Notes under the pieces: generated by a model
Told to the model about the DNA's origin: nothing
The model's input: only the letters and a program-made list of their open reading frames with translations
Database searches by the model: none
Assembly (NCBI GenBank): GCA_963969365.1
Contig: OZ017763.1
Location: 620,001 to 684,000 of the forward strand
Source: Asterochloris sp. CNOR1
Lineage: Eukaryota; Chlorophyta; Trebouxiophyceae; Trebouxiales; Trebouxiaceae
Direction: 5' to 3'
DNA: 64,000 bases
Shown: positions 48,207 through 61,122 of the stretch, in pieces
Layout: the number at the start of each line of letters is the position of its first letter
Position numbering within the stretch: the stretch's first letter is position 1
Translations under genes and position numbers: made by a program

Positions 48207-48717
48207 ACCGCAACATGCGCCTTGAACTGCAAGACTCAGAGGCCAGGAGCCTTTTGAGGCCCAGGCCAGTCTCTGAGTGGAATTCGGCCAAGCTATCACT
48301 GTCCATCCATGGCCCAGCAATGGCTCTTTGTCAGCGGCAGCAGCAGCACCACTCTGCCAATTCTTACAGTAACAATTTGCTTTTGCCTAGCTATGGCCCT
48401 TTTTCCTCTGATCAGATGCCTAGCCCAGCATAGCGCCAGCTTGTGGCCCCCATCCCCGCACTTCAGATCAGGCCCTCGGACGTGTTGAGTCTACATGAAG
48501 AACAAGAGCACTTGGGTTGAGTCTTATGCGCCAATTGTACCCAATTGTTCTCTGATTTCTGTATGTGGCCAACAACAGACCCCTTTTGAGGTTGACACCG
48601 ATTGTAACTCAAGGTTCAGAGCTAGACATGGGGTGTTTGCCCTGAAGCAGCACTGTACCTCTGCACAATTCAGAGACAGGAGCAGCAGTATCACTTGATG
48701 CAAGCATGCAGTGGGTG
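48207..48717. other. Convergent 3' region (SnRK2 / NOT3)
   Basis: It holds both 3' UTRs. A plus-strand TGTAA lies at 48603-48607, and a minus-strand TGTAA (TTACA) near 48365. If both are used the two transcripts overlap by about 240 nt. No other feature is seen. Confidence 0.5.
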
Positions 48718-51700
48718 TCACATATCCACGTTAGACAATCTCATGACAGCAGCATGTGGCTGCAGCTGAGGCCCCCACCCATACAGATGACTGGCGTTGT
48801 GCATGAGCGGAATGCTGGGAGGGTTGCAGGCATGTCCCTCCATTCGCAGCGCAGCCTGCCCCATGAAACTCAGCTTCAGCTCTGGCTGAAACACGATGAG
48901 GCCTCCTGGCCAAGTCAGACTGTCGCCAACAGGCTCGGGTACCTGCAAGGCAGCACAGGCCGTCAGCAATGGGCTTTAGGGCGCAGAGCGGCTGCTTCTG
49001 ATACCATGATACTAACAAAGACAGTGATTGCTGCATGCAATGCATTGTCAAGCCCACACCTAGCGTATCCTTGCGCTGAGTGTTTTAGTTTTGCTCACAA
49101 CACCCAGCAGCAAACGATCTGGCAAAATAGACTGCCAGGCAGGGAGCCTGCACCCTCACACACTATGAAGCAATGGTGCACCATCTGGCAGCACAAAGTG
49201 TGCTGAGATGGTGCTCTGCCAGCGGTGCAGCATGCTGTGAGGGTGCCAAGAGGATGCCGAAACGGTGCAAACAAGGAATGGTGCAAGGCAGCAGCACCAT
49301 TACCCCAAACGAGCTTGCCTTCCCCAAGCACCAGACCCCTGCTCCCATGACACCTAGCAGCAGGCTATCATCTAATGGATGTACAAGGCCAGCTCACCTC
49401 AGCAGAGCCCTTCAGACCCAAAGGCCAGAACCAGTTGCCACTGTCCTTGTGGAAGACCCAGCCTGCCAATTTCAGGAGCTTGGCAGCTATCAGCTGCTGG
49501 GCAGTGCCCTGCAGACATCATGGATTGCAGTGTTTTGAAGATGCTGCAGCAGGGCACCAAACTACTGGGGACGCATGCTGAGGGCCACGCCTGGCACTCA
49601 AAAGTGCAAGGCTGCAGGTGAAAAGTGGACACCAAGAGCTGTACATGGCGGTGACATTGAACAGGCAGGAATGAGCCCATGCAGACTTGAGTGCAGCATG
49701 CTGGTCACCGATAATCAAAGAAGCACTGCTTGGGGCACTGCCAACACTGTAGAAGGCGCAGGCAGGCAGAGGGAGCTGTCACAAGCAGCCAACAAGGCAG
49801 GCCTCACTGGCCTGGACTCAAAGGCACAAATAAGGAAGCGCAGCCACGGGATGCATGGCTGCCTTGCTGCTCATGGAGGGTTTTGGGGCAACCCTCCCAT
49901 TGCAGACACTGCTATGTGAGGCCTGACCAGATTGGTTTGCAGAAGCAGGCAAACATGAGCAAATCCAGCCCCATGCAGGGTTATGTGTGACCCCCATTGA
50001 GCACACAGGCTCTGCGAGAGGCCTCACCGACTCAAAGTAGAAGGCAAACATCAGCATGTCCAGCCCCGCATGGGGCTTGCGCGCCACCTTGCGCCAGAAA
50101 GCTGCAGACTGGAACCTCTCGGCGTCCTGGGCACTCAGGGGCAGCTGAGGGAAGCCACGCCTGCAGTTTTAGCAGTTTCATTAGCAGCCAACACATGAGC
50201 AGGTCGGCCGCCCAGACCGCCTGGCATTTTGCATGCAAAGAAAGTTGGGCAAATTAAGGCCTGCAGTGGTGAGAGTGTCAGTAGAGGCCAGACTGCAAGA
50301 CGCTGTTGTGCACTTGGAGGACAGCTTGAGCCGCGACCTGAGAAAGCAAGCGAGAGCTCTGATTGCTGCAGCAGGCCGGCTCAGTGCATTGCTTGAGGCT
50401 CACCGGCCACACTGGCCCAGTCGTGCCTGCACTTGAAAGATAGTGCTGTTCTGTGAGACAGACAGCCGCATTGTTGCACGCAAGGCCAGCTAGGGTGACC
50501 ACATCCTATCATCTGCAAGACCGGCCTCTAATTTTGCCACTGTTCCTACTGCTGCGCAGTGGAGGCATACAACCCCACAGCTGGGCCTGGTACAAGGGGG
50601 CAGCAGAACACAACACTGCTGCAGCCTGCCCAGTAACCTGAAGGTGGCACGCCACAGTGCACAACCTGCAGTTGCGCAGACAGACTGCCTGCGTACCCTG
50701 CGGCAGGCCTGACATGAGCGCTGCCCCAGAGCAATCAGACCAAGTGCCAGGGCGCCCCCAGCCTGCACTCACACTGACAGCCATGGTGCCGTGGCAAGCA
50801 TCACCTGAGGGCTGCATACTTGAGCCGCAGGGTCGGCGGCTGGTCCAGCGAGGCGTGCAGCGGCGGCAGGGGCAGGCGCATTGGGTCCACTGCAGACCGT
50901 GGCAGCCTGCAGGGCAGAATGGAGGCGTCTGCAACAAGTGCGCAAGTAGACATGTCTGCAACAGGTGGATGACTACTTTTGTCGCAAGCTCTGTGGCCCA
51001 GGACTAGAGCCGAGAGGGGCCCTGTGGACACTGCCTGCATGCACTGCTCAGCAGAGTTGGCATACAGAGCAAGAACAAACAGGGTCGATTTCAGCATTGA
51101 CAGATGAGCAGCGCCAGAACGTCCATCAGGTGGGTAAGCTGTTGCACAGGCATGCCTGACACATCCTCACAGGCACGGTCTCCTGCTGTAATCAAGGGCC
51201 TTGAAGCAGCAGGTGGATTCCAATAGACCGTACCTGCTGCGCTCAAGAGGCCCCTCCTCTTGCGCTCGCAGCTGTGCCACTGTGCTCAAGGTGTTCCTGC
51301 GCACGCCGTTTCGCCGCAGGCAGCCAGTCAGGTGGATGCACGAGTCCTCTGGCAGGACGCTGCACAGTGCAAGGACAGGGCAGCCAGTCAGGTGGGTCCG
51401 GGAGTCCTCTGCCAGAGCACTGCACAGTGCAGGGCAAGGAACACACCAGTCAGCTGGGTGCACAAACGCTGCGGCAGGGCACAGCCACGCTGTCTTGCAG
51501 CAGGGCGCCTGTCAGGTGGGTGCAGAGCTCCTCCGCCATCGTGTAGCATAGCGCAGGACAATTGTACGGCATTCAGTCTAGGGTTGGGCACTACACAGCA
51601 TAGGTCAAGCAAACAGCAGCCGTCGTGTGGGTGCAGGAGCTCTTATGCTGGGAACTGCACAGCACATCACTACTGCAGGGCTTCATTGAAGCAGGCAGGG

Positions 51701-54700
51701 AGGTGCCGTGCAGTGCAAGACAGATAACTTGCCTGCCAAGCAAACAGAAGGCATGGCCAGCCAGGTGCTTTTTGGCCAGCCAATGGCATGCAAGATGATG
51801 CCTTGAGCAGCCAATGCAAAGTGCAAGAAGCGACAAGTTGGCCTCCCATGAGGAGGTCCGATGCTGGGCTTGGTGCTGGCAGCTAGCAGTTGCTCATTCA
51901 GTTGACAACAACAGAGAGCAGGCTAGCCACACAGCAGCCCAACTTCACGTGATGCTGGCAGCCAGCATCAGATCAGAAACAGGCACCAGCAGGCCAGACG
52001 ATCAGCTGTAAGCCTCACATCACGCTGGCAGCCAGCACTCGCTCTGCTGCCACTGCCTGGGTCTGTGCCCGCCTGAGGCGCTCCTGGGGGTTGGCATTCT
52101 CTGCAGGGGCGTCTCCTGCTGCAACTGCAGCAGATAAGGTTGCTGGTGAGTGCTGTGTAGTGTGGGAAGTCCTTTGAGTGACAGTGACCCCTGTTGCCAA
52201 TGCTGCATCACAGCAGACTCTCCAAGTGCTGCCTCTGTTGTTGCCTGTGGTGTTTGACCAATGCAAGCAACCCAAGCCATGCCAGGCCTGGGGCAGCACA
52301 AAAGGTAGCCTGTGGCCCACGTGGTGCAGCCCGAGCACAACAACATCCCCTGTTCCCCAAGCTGCAGCCGAACAGGTGACCAAGACTCAGCAAGCTCGGC
52401 AGAGGTCAAATCCATGCTTTTGACACCTGGCGAGCTCAAGCACGCAGCACATCGGCATGTGTTGCTGCCTGAGCTGCGCAGCACAGCGCAGCAAATGGGT
52501 TAGATAACCTATCACACCTTTTGCTTGGGATTGAATACTTGGCCAGACACATGGACCACTATAAGCTGCAGGTGCACCATGCTCAAGCTGGGATCCTTTC
52601 TTGGCTGAGTTGGAGCAGGCCCCACTTGGACTGCCTTAGTCTGCAGGCCATGTCCCTCACCCACATCATCTCGTGACTCGCACACCTTGGGCTTGGCTGC
52701 CTCCCTGGGCTGGATGTTGAACCATCTCATCATCAGCTCTCTGTCTAGTCAAGGCACTGGGCCTGCCCAGCACCCCCACATTACCTATCCTCAGGCAGCG
52801 CATTGGGCAGTTTTGCAACGCTGCTGGCTCAGACAAGGACCCAAGGGCCTTCCAAGCACCCCTTTGAGACTCCCAACTCTCACCTGCTCCCTCAGATGAT
52901 GTGCACAGCAGCCCCTCAACTGCGCTGAAAGCCTGCTTGATCTGGGGCGACCCAAGTGCATGCCAGCAGCCTTCCTCTGGGCCTGCAGGGGACCTTGAGG
53001 GTGAACATCTGGTTGAGGGCCTGGCTGAGAGGCTTGTGCACTGCTGAACCTATGGTCAGGCAACTTGTGCACTTGTCAGCACCATTTCCTTGGAACGCAC
53101 AGAACAGTGAGCACTGGAGGAACAAGACTGCGCTCTGCCTCAGCGGGTTTGAAGATTTCTGCGACAGCAGGCCATCAGTGTTCATCACATGCTGTGCCAC
53201 CCACATAACATGCAGCCTTGACAAGCCATCAGCTGTGGAGCTCACCCCGCAGCTGTTCCACTGGCTCCTTTGGCAGGCACTGCCATAGCAGGTCCGCCAG
53301 AGCAGGCTCAACATCTGCTCCTGCCACAGCAGCTGTCACTCCCAGCCCTGCCTCTTCTGGCAGCGCCTCAGCTGCTCTGCCTTCCTCAGGCTGCTGCAGC
53401 AGCACGCCACCAGCCTGGGAGACTGCGCTGGGTGCCTGCTGCGGTGCAGGCTGTCCCTTCCAGTGGGCTGCCTGCGAAGCTGGCGCGAGGGACTGCTGGC
53501 TGGGCAGCGACGCCTGAGGAGCATGTGAGACAGGAGCAATAGTCCTGGTGCCCACTGGGCTGTTCAGCTGGCCTGCACCGGTAGGCTGGCCCTGCCCCAG
53601 CGGTGGCTGCCCTGGCATAGCACCCCTGGGCGAGGGGGCTGCCACCCCTGCAGCTGCCACCTGCTGCCACCATCCAGAGTGCAACTTGGCCATGGCCAGC
53701 TGCTCCGGATCCTGGCTGGCTGCCTGGCCTGCTGCAGGCTGGCCCCCACCAGTCCCCTGCTCGAAAGCAGGGCCAGGATTGGTCACCGCATTATGCAGCA
53801 ACGTTTCAGCAACTGAGATGTTGCAAGCACCCTCTCGAAGCTGCAGCTCTACAGCAGCGGCAGCTCCTGTCTCGTCCCTGTGCTGACTCTGCTGGCACAA
53901 GTCCTGTGCAGCAGCCGCCAGGTCGCTGCTGCCTGCCCTGTGCAGGCACAGATCAGCGCTGTTCCTGCCACCCATCTGCGGCATGGGGCCCATCTTGTGG
54001 CCGTGCTCTGCTGGCGAGCCATGCCTCTTGCTGTCATCAAAGGCGCAGTGCAAAGTTCCTTCAGAAACTGCGTGGGGAGCTCTTTCCACAGCCCCTGCAG
54101 CTGCTGTCGCCGCTGAGCCCTGGACGTCATTCAGGGAAGAGCTGTGGCGCTGCTGCTGTGCAGCAGCAGCCACAGACTGGTCGTGCCCTGCCTGATGCAG
54201 CGCCGCAGGCACCTCCTGTGGGGTCAGGGTCTGCTCTGGCGCGGCCTTGCTCGGCCTGCCAGCCTGCTGCTGCAAGGTGCTGTGAAGCTGGACCGCCCTC
54301 TGCTGCATAGAAGCCTGCGGGCCAGGGCAGCCAGGCAGCCTTGCAGGCACCTGCCCTGCTGCCATGCTGCTGTTTGCTGGACAGCTCGTATCAGAGGGGC
54401 CTGAGTCGCGATTGTTGTACGGGATACGGTGATCTCCAGCTAGCAGCTGGCCAGCGCGCCCTGGCCTGTCCTGCCATTCGGGACGAGGACTTTGGTGGCT
54501 GGCCACCCCTTGCTGGCGGAGGCTTGGCCCCGCTGCCACGTGCTGCCCCAAGGGCCCAGCAGGGCTGCCGTGAGCAGCGGCACCAGCCATCGCGCCTGCT
54601 GCAAACTTGCTGTGACCAGGGTCAAGCTGCTGCAGCACAGCCTGTGCAGCAGGCGGGAGCCCGCTCAAGGCCTGCCCTGGGCTGCCTGCCACAGGTTGCC

Positions 54701-57700
54701 TAACCTGGCGGCTGGCCGTCTGCTGGTACTGCATGGCGACAAAGAAAGGGAGCGGGGCCCACTGCTGGGGGCCCCCTGGCTGCTGCCCTTGTGGTGGGGC
54801 AAAGCTGAAGGCCTCCTGGGCAGCGCTGACCTCGGCAAGTTCCCTGGCCTGCGCCTGCGCTGCAGGCTCCCGCGTCGCAGTGCCCGGAGGTTGCGCCGGC
54901 TGGTGCCAGGCAGACAGGGAGGCACAAGCGAGCTGTGGCCATGGAGACCGCGCCTGTGACTGTAGTGGATGTGGGGAAAAGCCTGCAGGCACCTGGCCTG
55001 CTGCAGGATGCACCCCTCCTGTGCCCACACTTTCCTCAGGCTGCCCAGTGTCCCCGCGCTGCAGCGGCCGCAGCCCCGGAGCCTGCTGGGGCCCAGCAGT
55101 GCCCCTCTGCATGCTCAGGCGTGGTGGCTGCGCAGTAAGCAGCGGGGCAGCCGCTGGTGTGAGGCTGTGAGGCGGGCCTGGTCGCTGCTCCAGTGAGGCT
55201 GCTGCTGGTGGTGCCCGCAGCTCTGTACCCTGTTCAGGCTGCTGCAGCGCTTGCGCTGGGTCATGTGCCTGGCTCAGACCAGCGTCAATGCTCTGCCTGC
55301 GGCCTAAAGTTGACACCACCTGGTGGTGCTGGTCCAGCATGTCTGGAGAGGCGTCAACAGGCACGTGTGCAGAGATTGCTGGCACGTCCTCGTTAAGATT
55401 TCTGCACCAGGAAGATGAGAATTGGGTGAGCTAAGGCGTGTGAGTAGAGACACTGAGGCATATGATTAGCAGGAATCTGAGGTTGTGCAGAGCCCAAGTC
55501 TGAGTTTGAGTTGGTTGTGGTGGTTGGAGATCGACCAGCTTGCTACAACGTCCGGGCACAGTCACCTTGGGGTCAGCTGTGTTGGCATCCATGCGCTGGC
55601 CTCTCTGCATCGCACAGCTGCAGAGCTTGTGGCCCCCTGAGGCCTCTCCTGTCCAGCAGCAGCCGGGGACCAGGAGGCAGTGCCCAGGCTACTGGATTTC
55701 AGGCTGCCGGCTGTGTGCCGATGCTCACTGGAGGGTGCAGGGGACTCTTGGCCTTGTAGAGCAGACGTGCTAGCGGGCTGGGGGGCTGGCGCCACATCAC
55801 AGGAGCGCACAGAGGACGAGTTGTCAGTTCCAGCCTCTAAGCTAGGGCTTGAGCGCGCTGCCACCTCTGCGGCAGCCCTGCCTGCAGTTGACAGCTTGGC
55901 AGGCCGCACTGGCCCCTCTGACGTACCTTGGAGCAGTGCTGGCTCTGTAGCGGCAGCCTGTGCAGCGGCCTCCTTTGCCGATGTTACAGGGTCCGCTGGG
56001 CTTGCTGTCGCTGGCGCAGCCTCAGCCTCAGCAATAAGCGGTGCTGGCGCCGCAGGGGTAGGCTGAGCAGCAGTCTTTGATGGCTTTGCGCTCACCGCTG
56101 GCACTGTCACAACGGGCTGTGCTTCAGACGTTTGCACTGACTCCGCAGAGGCAGATTCCTCAGCAGGATTTTGCATAGACACTACAGCAGCGGCTGGCAC
56201 TGCAGCAGCAGGCTGTGCAGCAGCTGTTTGGTCTGGCTTTGCAGGCGATGCTGAGCTTGCTCGAGCTGGAGCAGCCTTGGCCCTGACAGCCAGACTTGCC
56301 TCCAGCCGGTCACCAGCCCCGCTAGGCTCAGCACCCTGCACAGCAATGGCACGAGCCCTGGCAGGGGCTGGCGCCGCTGTGCTGCTGCTGTCAGGCAGCG
56401 GGTCTGCCTCAGTAGCGGCAGCCACAGCGGGTGCAGGCTGCTGGGACTTGGGCATGTGAGCCTTGATCTTGCCTTTGTCCTTGCCCCCTTTCCCTGCAGC
56501 ATCCAGCAGCAGTGATTCAGCCCTGGAAACTCTCTGTATGGCAAAGATGCTGCCTCCTGTCAGCTATGATGTGTGACCCTTGTCGTTGAGGCTTCCCAAC
56601 ATGCAAGAGCATTGGGCTGCAGGCATGCTCCTGCCCTGTGGGTCAGGAGCGTGGGGCAGGAGAGTGGGTTGGGAGGCATGCATGTGCTTTCTCACGCTCC
56701 CTGCCTCCATATGATGAATGTCTGCCTGGCCGCCTTGTCCAGCTTGTGCATGTGGCTGCAGCAGCCCAAGGGATGAAGCTGGCGATAAAAACAGCCGTGA
56801 AAAGAAACCTATGCATCCAGCAGTCATGGCACACTTGTGACTTGACAGCCCTTTGACCTGCTGGCTGCTTGGGTCTCTTGACTGGTTTGGTCTTCCTTGG
56901 CACCTCCAGCACTCTGATGTTGTCCAGCACCTCAGGCTCCTGCATGGGCATGTGCTGGGTGTCAGCATGCCATGGGCGCAGGCAGCACAGCTGCAACACT
57001 GCTGGTGGTGCGCGCAGGGACGGCTATGCCAGCTTTCCAGCCTGCCAACTTGAGTTTGCAGCCTCACAAAGGCTGCACTTCGTGATGCAAATGCAAGGAG
57101 TGAGCGGTTTGCGCTGCACAGGCCCACCAGCCTCTGTGAGGTGATTGATACGCCTGCCACCTTGCCTCTGCGACCCCGCAGAAGGATGCACAGGTGCGCC
57201 TTAAACAGGCAGGGCTGCAGACTGTCCCTCATGCAGGAGCAGCCTGAGGCTGCTCTGCCCAAAGTGAGCAGTGGGGCCCTCAGCTCACACACGCTGTGCT
57301 GCAATTGCCAACTTGTTGCCTGCCTGCTTACTGTCCGAGACTCAGACTCAGGCTGCCAGTTGGCCAAAGCATGGGCATATCCAAAAAGCAGTTGTGGCCA
57401 GCACGATGACCTGCCTGTGGTCTGTGCACCTTGCTTGTGCAGAGCAAGGCTTGCGTCTGCATGAGATGGTGCGAACGCCGGCCAGTGGACTTTGCAGTCA
57501 GTCAGCAGACTTGCCTATTTTGCGAGCAACGCCCTCACACCATGGTGCTGCTTGAGGTGCGGCACTTCGGCGCCGATGCCCTTGCAAGCCCGGCCGGCTG
57601 CTGCATGAGCCCCGACCGCATGTCACCTCTTGACTCTGCTGCAGATTCGGCCCCCATGCATCCCATGACCAGCAACGTGCGTGGCTCCTCTCACACTAGC

Positions 57701-60700
57701 CATGCCCTGCAGCTCACCTCTTGACTCTGCTCCATCAGGTAGTGCACGTGGGCACCGATGAGGCCCACCATGCTCACCCCCTCGGGCAGCAGATCATCAA
57801 ACATGCCTTCGTCCTCCACAAAGTCTGAAGCCATGTGTGTGGGCAGCTAAGGTAGACAGGGGACTGGACATAACTGTCAAAGAAGACCTTAGATGCACAG
57901 AGGCCTGCCAGTGTGCACTAGGGGCCTTGGCAGGCACCAGCAGGACAGCGTGGTCGGATGCAGGATGTCAAAGGGCTCATGTGTGCAGAGGCCGATAGCA
58001 GCGTGGACAGGCCGCTGGCACAGGCTGCTCTTTACAAAAGCTCCTGGATCAGCACGAAGTTGACAGGCCGCTGGCAGAGCCACCCAGTGGAGCTCCAGTA
58101 GCTTTTTTAGGTGATGGACAGGCGATTGGCATATGCATCACCTGGTTCACGGGCTCTCTCCAGGTAGTCTTTCATGCTGTCCTTCAACCTCTGCTGAATC
58201 TGCTCAGGCGTTACCTGCATTGGCCATGTCACTTTGAGCAGGTGAGATTGCTGGCATGGTCCGTCTATGCACTCCCAGCTTTGTCGTGCAGGCCACGGCC
58301 AGCACCTGGTTGTGGTGGCAGCAAGCTCAATCAGACAGGGAATTGCCTGTGCCAGCCCTTGATTCCCCTGTTACAGTACAGGGCGCCCCTATGCTTTGCA
58401 GCACGCCCCAGCAGCACTACATCGCCCATCAGTTCTGCCAGTTCTCCAAGCCAACTCACCTCATCATTGTGCAGCAGGCGCTGCACCTGCTCTAGGTGGG
58501 TGATCTGAAGCTTGTGCCTTGTCGCCAGCTCGTCAAGTTCTGCAGCCCTGGAGGGAGGCTTTTTTGAGTCAGCTTTGGATGTCAGCTGCTCCATGTCAGC
58601 CTACATGCATGGTGGCAAAGTCTCGTTGAATTGGCCCAGATGTCTTGAGTGTGTACAGAGCTGTACCACCCTGAGTAAGCCTCTTGGTCCCCCTATTGGC
58701 CTGCGAGTGTGGACAACAGGACCTTATGTGGCTGTGTGTCATCAGGCCCACCCTTTCAGACGCCTTGACCTCAGCTCCTCAACATGTCAGCCTGCATGCA
58801 TGGCGGCAGAGCCTCCTCACTCTGGCCAATGTGCTTTTCCCTTGGACAGAGCGGATGCTGTACTGGGGAAGCCTGCTTGTTGGCAGTCTATGACCTCTGC
58901 TGCTGAACATCAACTGCATGATGGCACAGCCATACATCAGAGACACCTGTGGCATGCCAGGCACAAGCCTGCAGCTGAGACTTTGCTGCATTCTGAGGTG
59001 AAAGGAAACCAGATCTCCAGACCTTGGGGCTCACTGGCTCACCCTGCTTGTCCTGTCAGTCTTGACATGCAGGGAAGCCTGACAAATGAGCAGAAACACC
59101 GTCTCAGTGATTCCCATGCCTGCAGCTCCCTCACCTCAATCAGCTCAATCTGCTCTGTTAGCTGGCCCTTGACCCGCCTCAGCCAGTGCTCGCTCTCCTC
59201 CCTGGCCCTCTCCTCTGCCGACTGCTCCTGCTGCTGCCCCAGTGTGGCCTGGCTGAAAGGCTTGACCTTCAGGGATTTCTCCAGTTCTTTGAAGAGCTCC
59301 TGAAAGGTGGCAGCTGGGCGCATTTAGAGAAAGCATGTCAGCAATTTGGTAGGACAGCAGACGAAGTTTGCACTTCAGGGCCTTGTCCAGCTGTCTGACG
59401 TCAAGTTCTGAGGCTATCGTGGAGTGCAAGATTCCCTCTGAGGCCAGCACAAGAAACTTTTTGCAGCGGAGTATCTGGGCTCCTGATGCTGACTCAGTGT
59501 AGTGCAGGCAGAGGTCTTGAGCCCCAGTAACTCCTTATGTCTTGAATGCATGTGTGCAGGGACAAGGCAGCAAGTTGAGTGGGCCATGGGCCGCAGGCCC
59601 ACATCCCACCATCTGTGCGAGCCTCGCAGGTGGCTGGTGCCAGGGTTAACTTGAGCACAGCACTGTGATTCACAAAACTTGACGCTCTGGGCTGCACACG
59701 GAGAGACCACCATCTCAGACATTTCGTCGGTGTCAAGCCTCCAGGATGATGCTAGTGGCATGGCAGCTCATGACCAGCAGACTGCCTGACTGGTGAGCTG
59801 GGCTGGTCATTGCAGAGCTTGATGGTCCTGCTGATGCACAAGCTGACAAAGGCCACCACTCACCATCAGTCCCCACAGCACGACGAGCCTCCCAGAGAGT
59901 GTCAGTGATGCATCACACGCTTACATCTGGCTGCAGCAAAGCCCAGTAGCCAGCACCCACCGGGAAACTGAGCTCTGGCCTAGCCAATTTGCGGCATAGC
60001 ATCTGGATCAGCCGTTGGCCATGGGCTGCAGGCCTCAACCATCATCTCAATCTCTACGGCACGCCAAGCCTCCAGGAGCATGTTGATCCCATAGCAGCTC
60101 ACCATGCGCACATCAGTCTTGGGGATCGGATGCCTGGGCTGGCACGTGCAGGGAGTGGCGGTCCTGTGAGCATTAAGGCTGCAGACTACAGGGCTCACCT
60201 TCTCAGTCTATAGAGCATGCTGAGCCTCCCAGAGCATGTCAATTTGCCTTGGCAAATCACATCATGCCTGAGCTGGCTAGTGCAGAGCAGGTCCTCTTGA
60301 GCTCTGAGCTTCAGACTTGAAGACTCACCATCTCAACCTCCACATCGCGGCGGGCCTCCAGAAGCATGTCAATGTCCAGGTGCTTCTGCCCGCTGTCGAC
60401 CCACTCCCTGACTTGGTCACGCAGTCGCTGCGGAAAAAAGCGGGCCAGATGTCATGCCGAATCCAGCTTGATGAGGTTGCAGGACAAGACGCAGCAGCTT
60501 GAGACGACGCAGCTGAGAGCTTGGCTGCAGCTTGTGGCAGCAGCATGACTCAGTTGCTCTGCTGAGGCCAAAATCAGCCTGCCCTGCAGTGTACCAGATC
60601 CCAGTGGTGAGGTCATTGACACCACCTGGAGCCACTGGGGCCGTCACCTGAAGCTTCTTCAGCTCTGACTTGGCCTCAGACATCCATTTGTCCTGCTCCT

Positions 60701-61122
60701 TGGGTGTCTTGCAAAGCAGAGAGACGGGCTCAGACGCACTCAAACGGGGGAGGTGCGGGGGCTGGACATTGCCGGTCGGCCCAAGTGGGCTTGGCGGTGG
60801 GCGCAGCCTGCTTGAGCAGCCAGGGGCAGTGCATTGTGCAAGCACCTTCATGCAGCTCCTGCATGCAGGCCCAGGTGCACTGCAGGTGGTCCCGCACAGC
60901 CTGCCTGTTGCGGCAAGGAGATGCCAAAAGCTTGACAAGGTACAACACTTCAAAGAGCATCATGGCTGTGCACTGGTCAAAGAGCAGTTGCTGAAGCTTT
61001 CCCACCTGTGCTGCATCCATCTTAGCCAGGTTTGCGCGGAACCTCTGAGCACCATCATGAATCTTCTTGACACAAATCTGAATATCATGCTCCTGCTTGC
61101 GCTTGGCAAGGGGGTTCAGCAT
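48718..61122 (-). CDS. NOT3: CCR4-NOT complex subunit NOT3/5 (CNOT3)
   Basis: Sixteen exons: 61122-61006, 60707-60648, 60427-60329, 59299-59135, 58600-58460, 58214-58142, 57824-57718, 56939-56858, 56556-55566, 55401-53246, 52118-52019, 51359-51234, 50906-50805, 50160-50028, 49508-49398, 48942-48718. Phases join throughout to 1,595 residues, roughly twice the usual length. N-terminal Not3 coiled coil: DIQICVKKIHDG, SELKKLQRLRDQVREWV, MLLEARRDVEVEM, FSQATLGQQQ, RHKLQITHLEQVQRLL, VTPEQIQQRLKDSM. Residues about 280-1330 are Ala/Pro/Gln/Ser-rich. The C-terminal NOT box reads AFWRKVARKPHAGLDMLMFA then FYFESGTAQQLIAAKLLKLA and WVFHKDSGNWF. The subunit scaffolds cytoplasmic deadenylation and mRNA decay. 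The NOT-box end is divergent: the EQGTYxYFD segment is replaced by PGGLIVFQPELKLSF. Two weak junctions are acceptor AAG at 60708 and donor GTCAAA at 56857. Confidence 0.9.
51323..51550 (-). repeat. ~60-bp array of acceptor-junction copies before a NOT3 exon
   Basis: Plus-strand units beginning CAGTCAGGTGGATGCACGAG (51323), CAGTCAGGTGGGTCCGGGAG (51383), CAGTCAGCTGGGTGCACAAA (51448) and CTGTCAGGTGGGTGCAGAGC (51509) are 60-65 bp apart. The first belongs to the real exon; the others are intronic. Confidence 0.85.
59708..60374 (-). repeat. Array of degenerate copies of the NOT3 LLEARRDVEVEM exon
   Basis: The real exon end occupies 60374-60329. Copies of its 3' part and donor lie at about 60194-60245, 60038-60090, 59859-59908 and 59708-59758, 130-180 bp apart. 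Plus-strand cores are GCCTCCAGAAGCATGTCAAT (real), GCCTCCCAGAGCATGTCAAT, GCCTCCAGGAGCATGTTGAT, GCCTCCCAGAGAGTGTCAGT and GCCTCCAGGATGATGCTAGT. Confidence 0.88.

Noticed and set aside
53229-55385. A separate 718-residue low-complexity gene
   Set aside because: It is one internal exon of NOT3, with matching phases on both sides.
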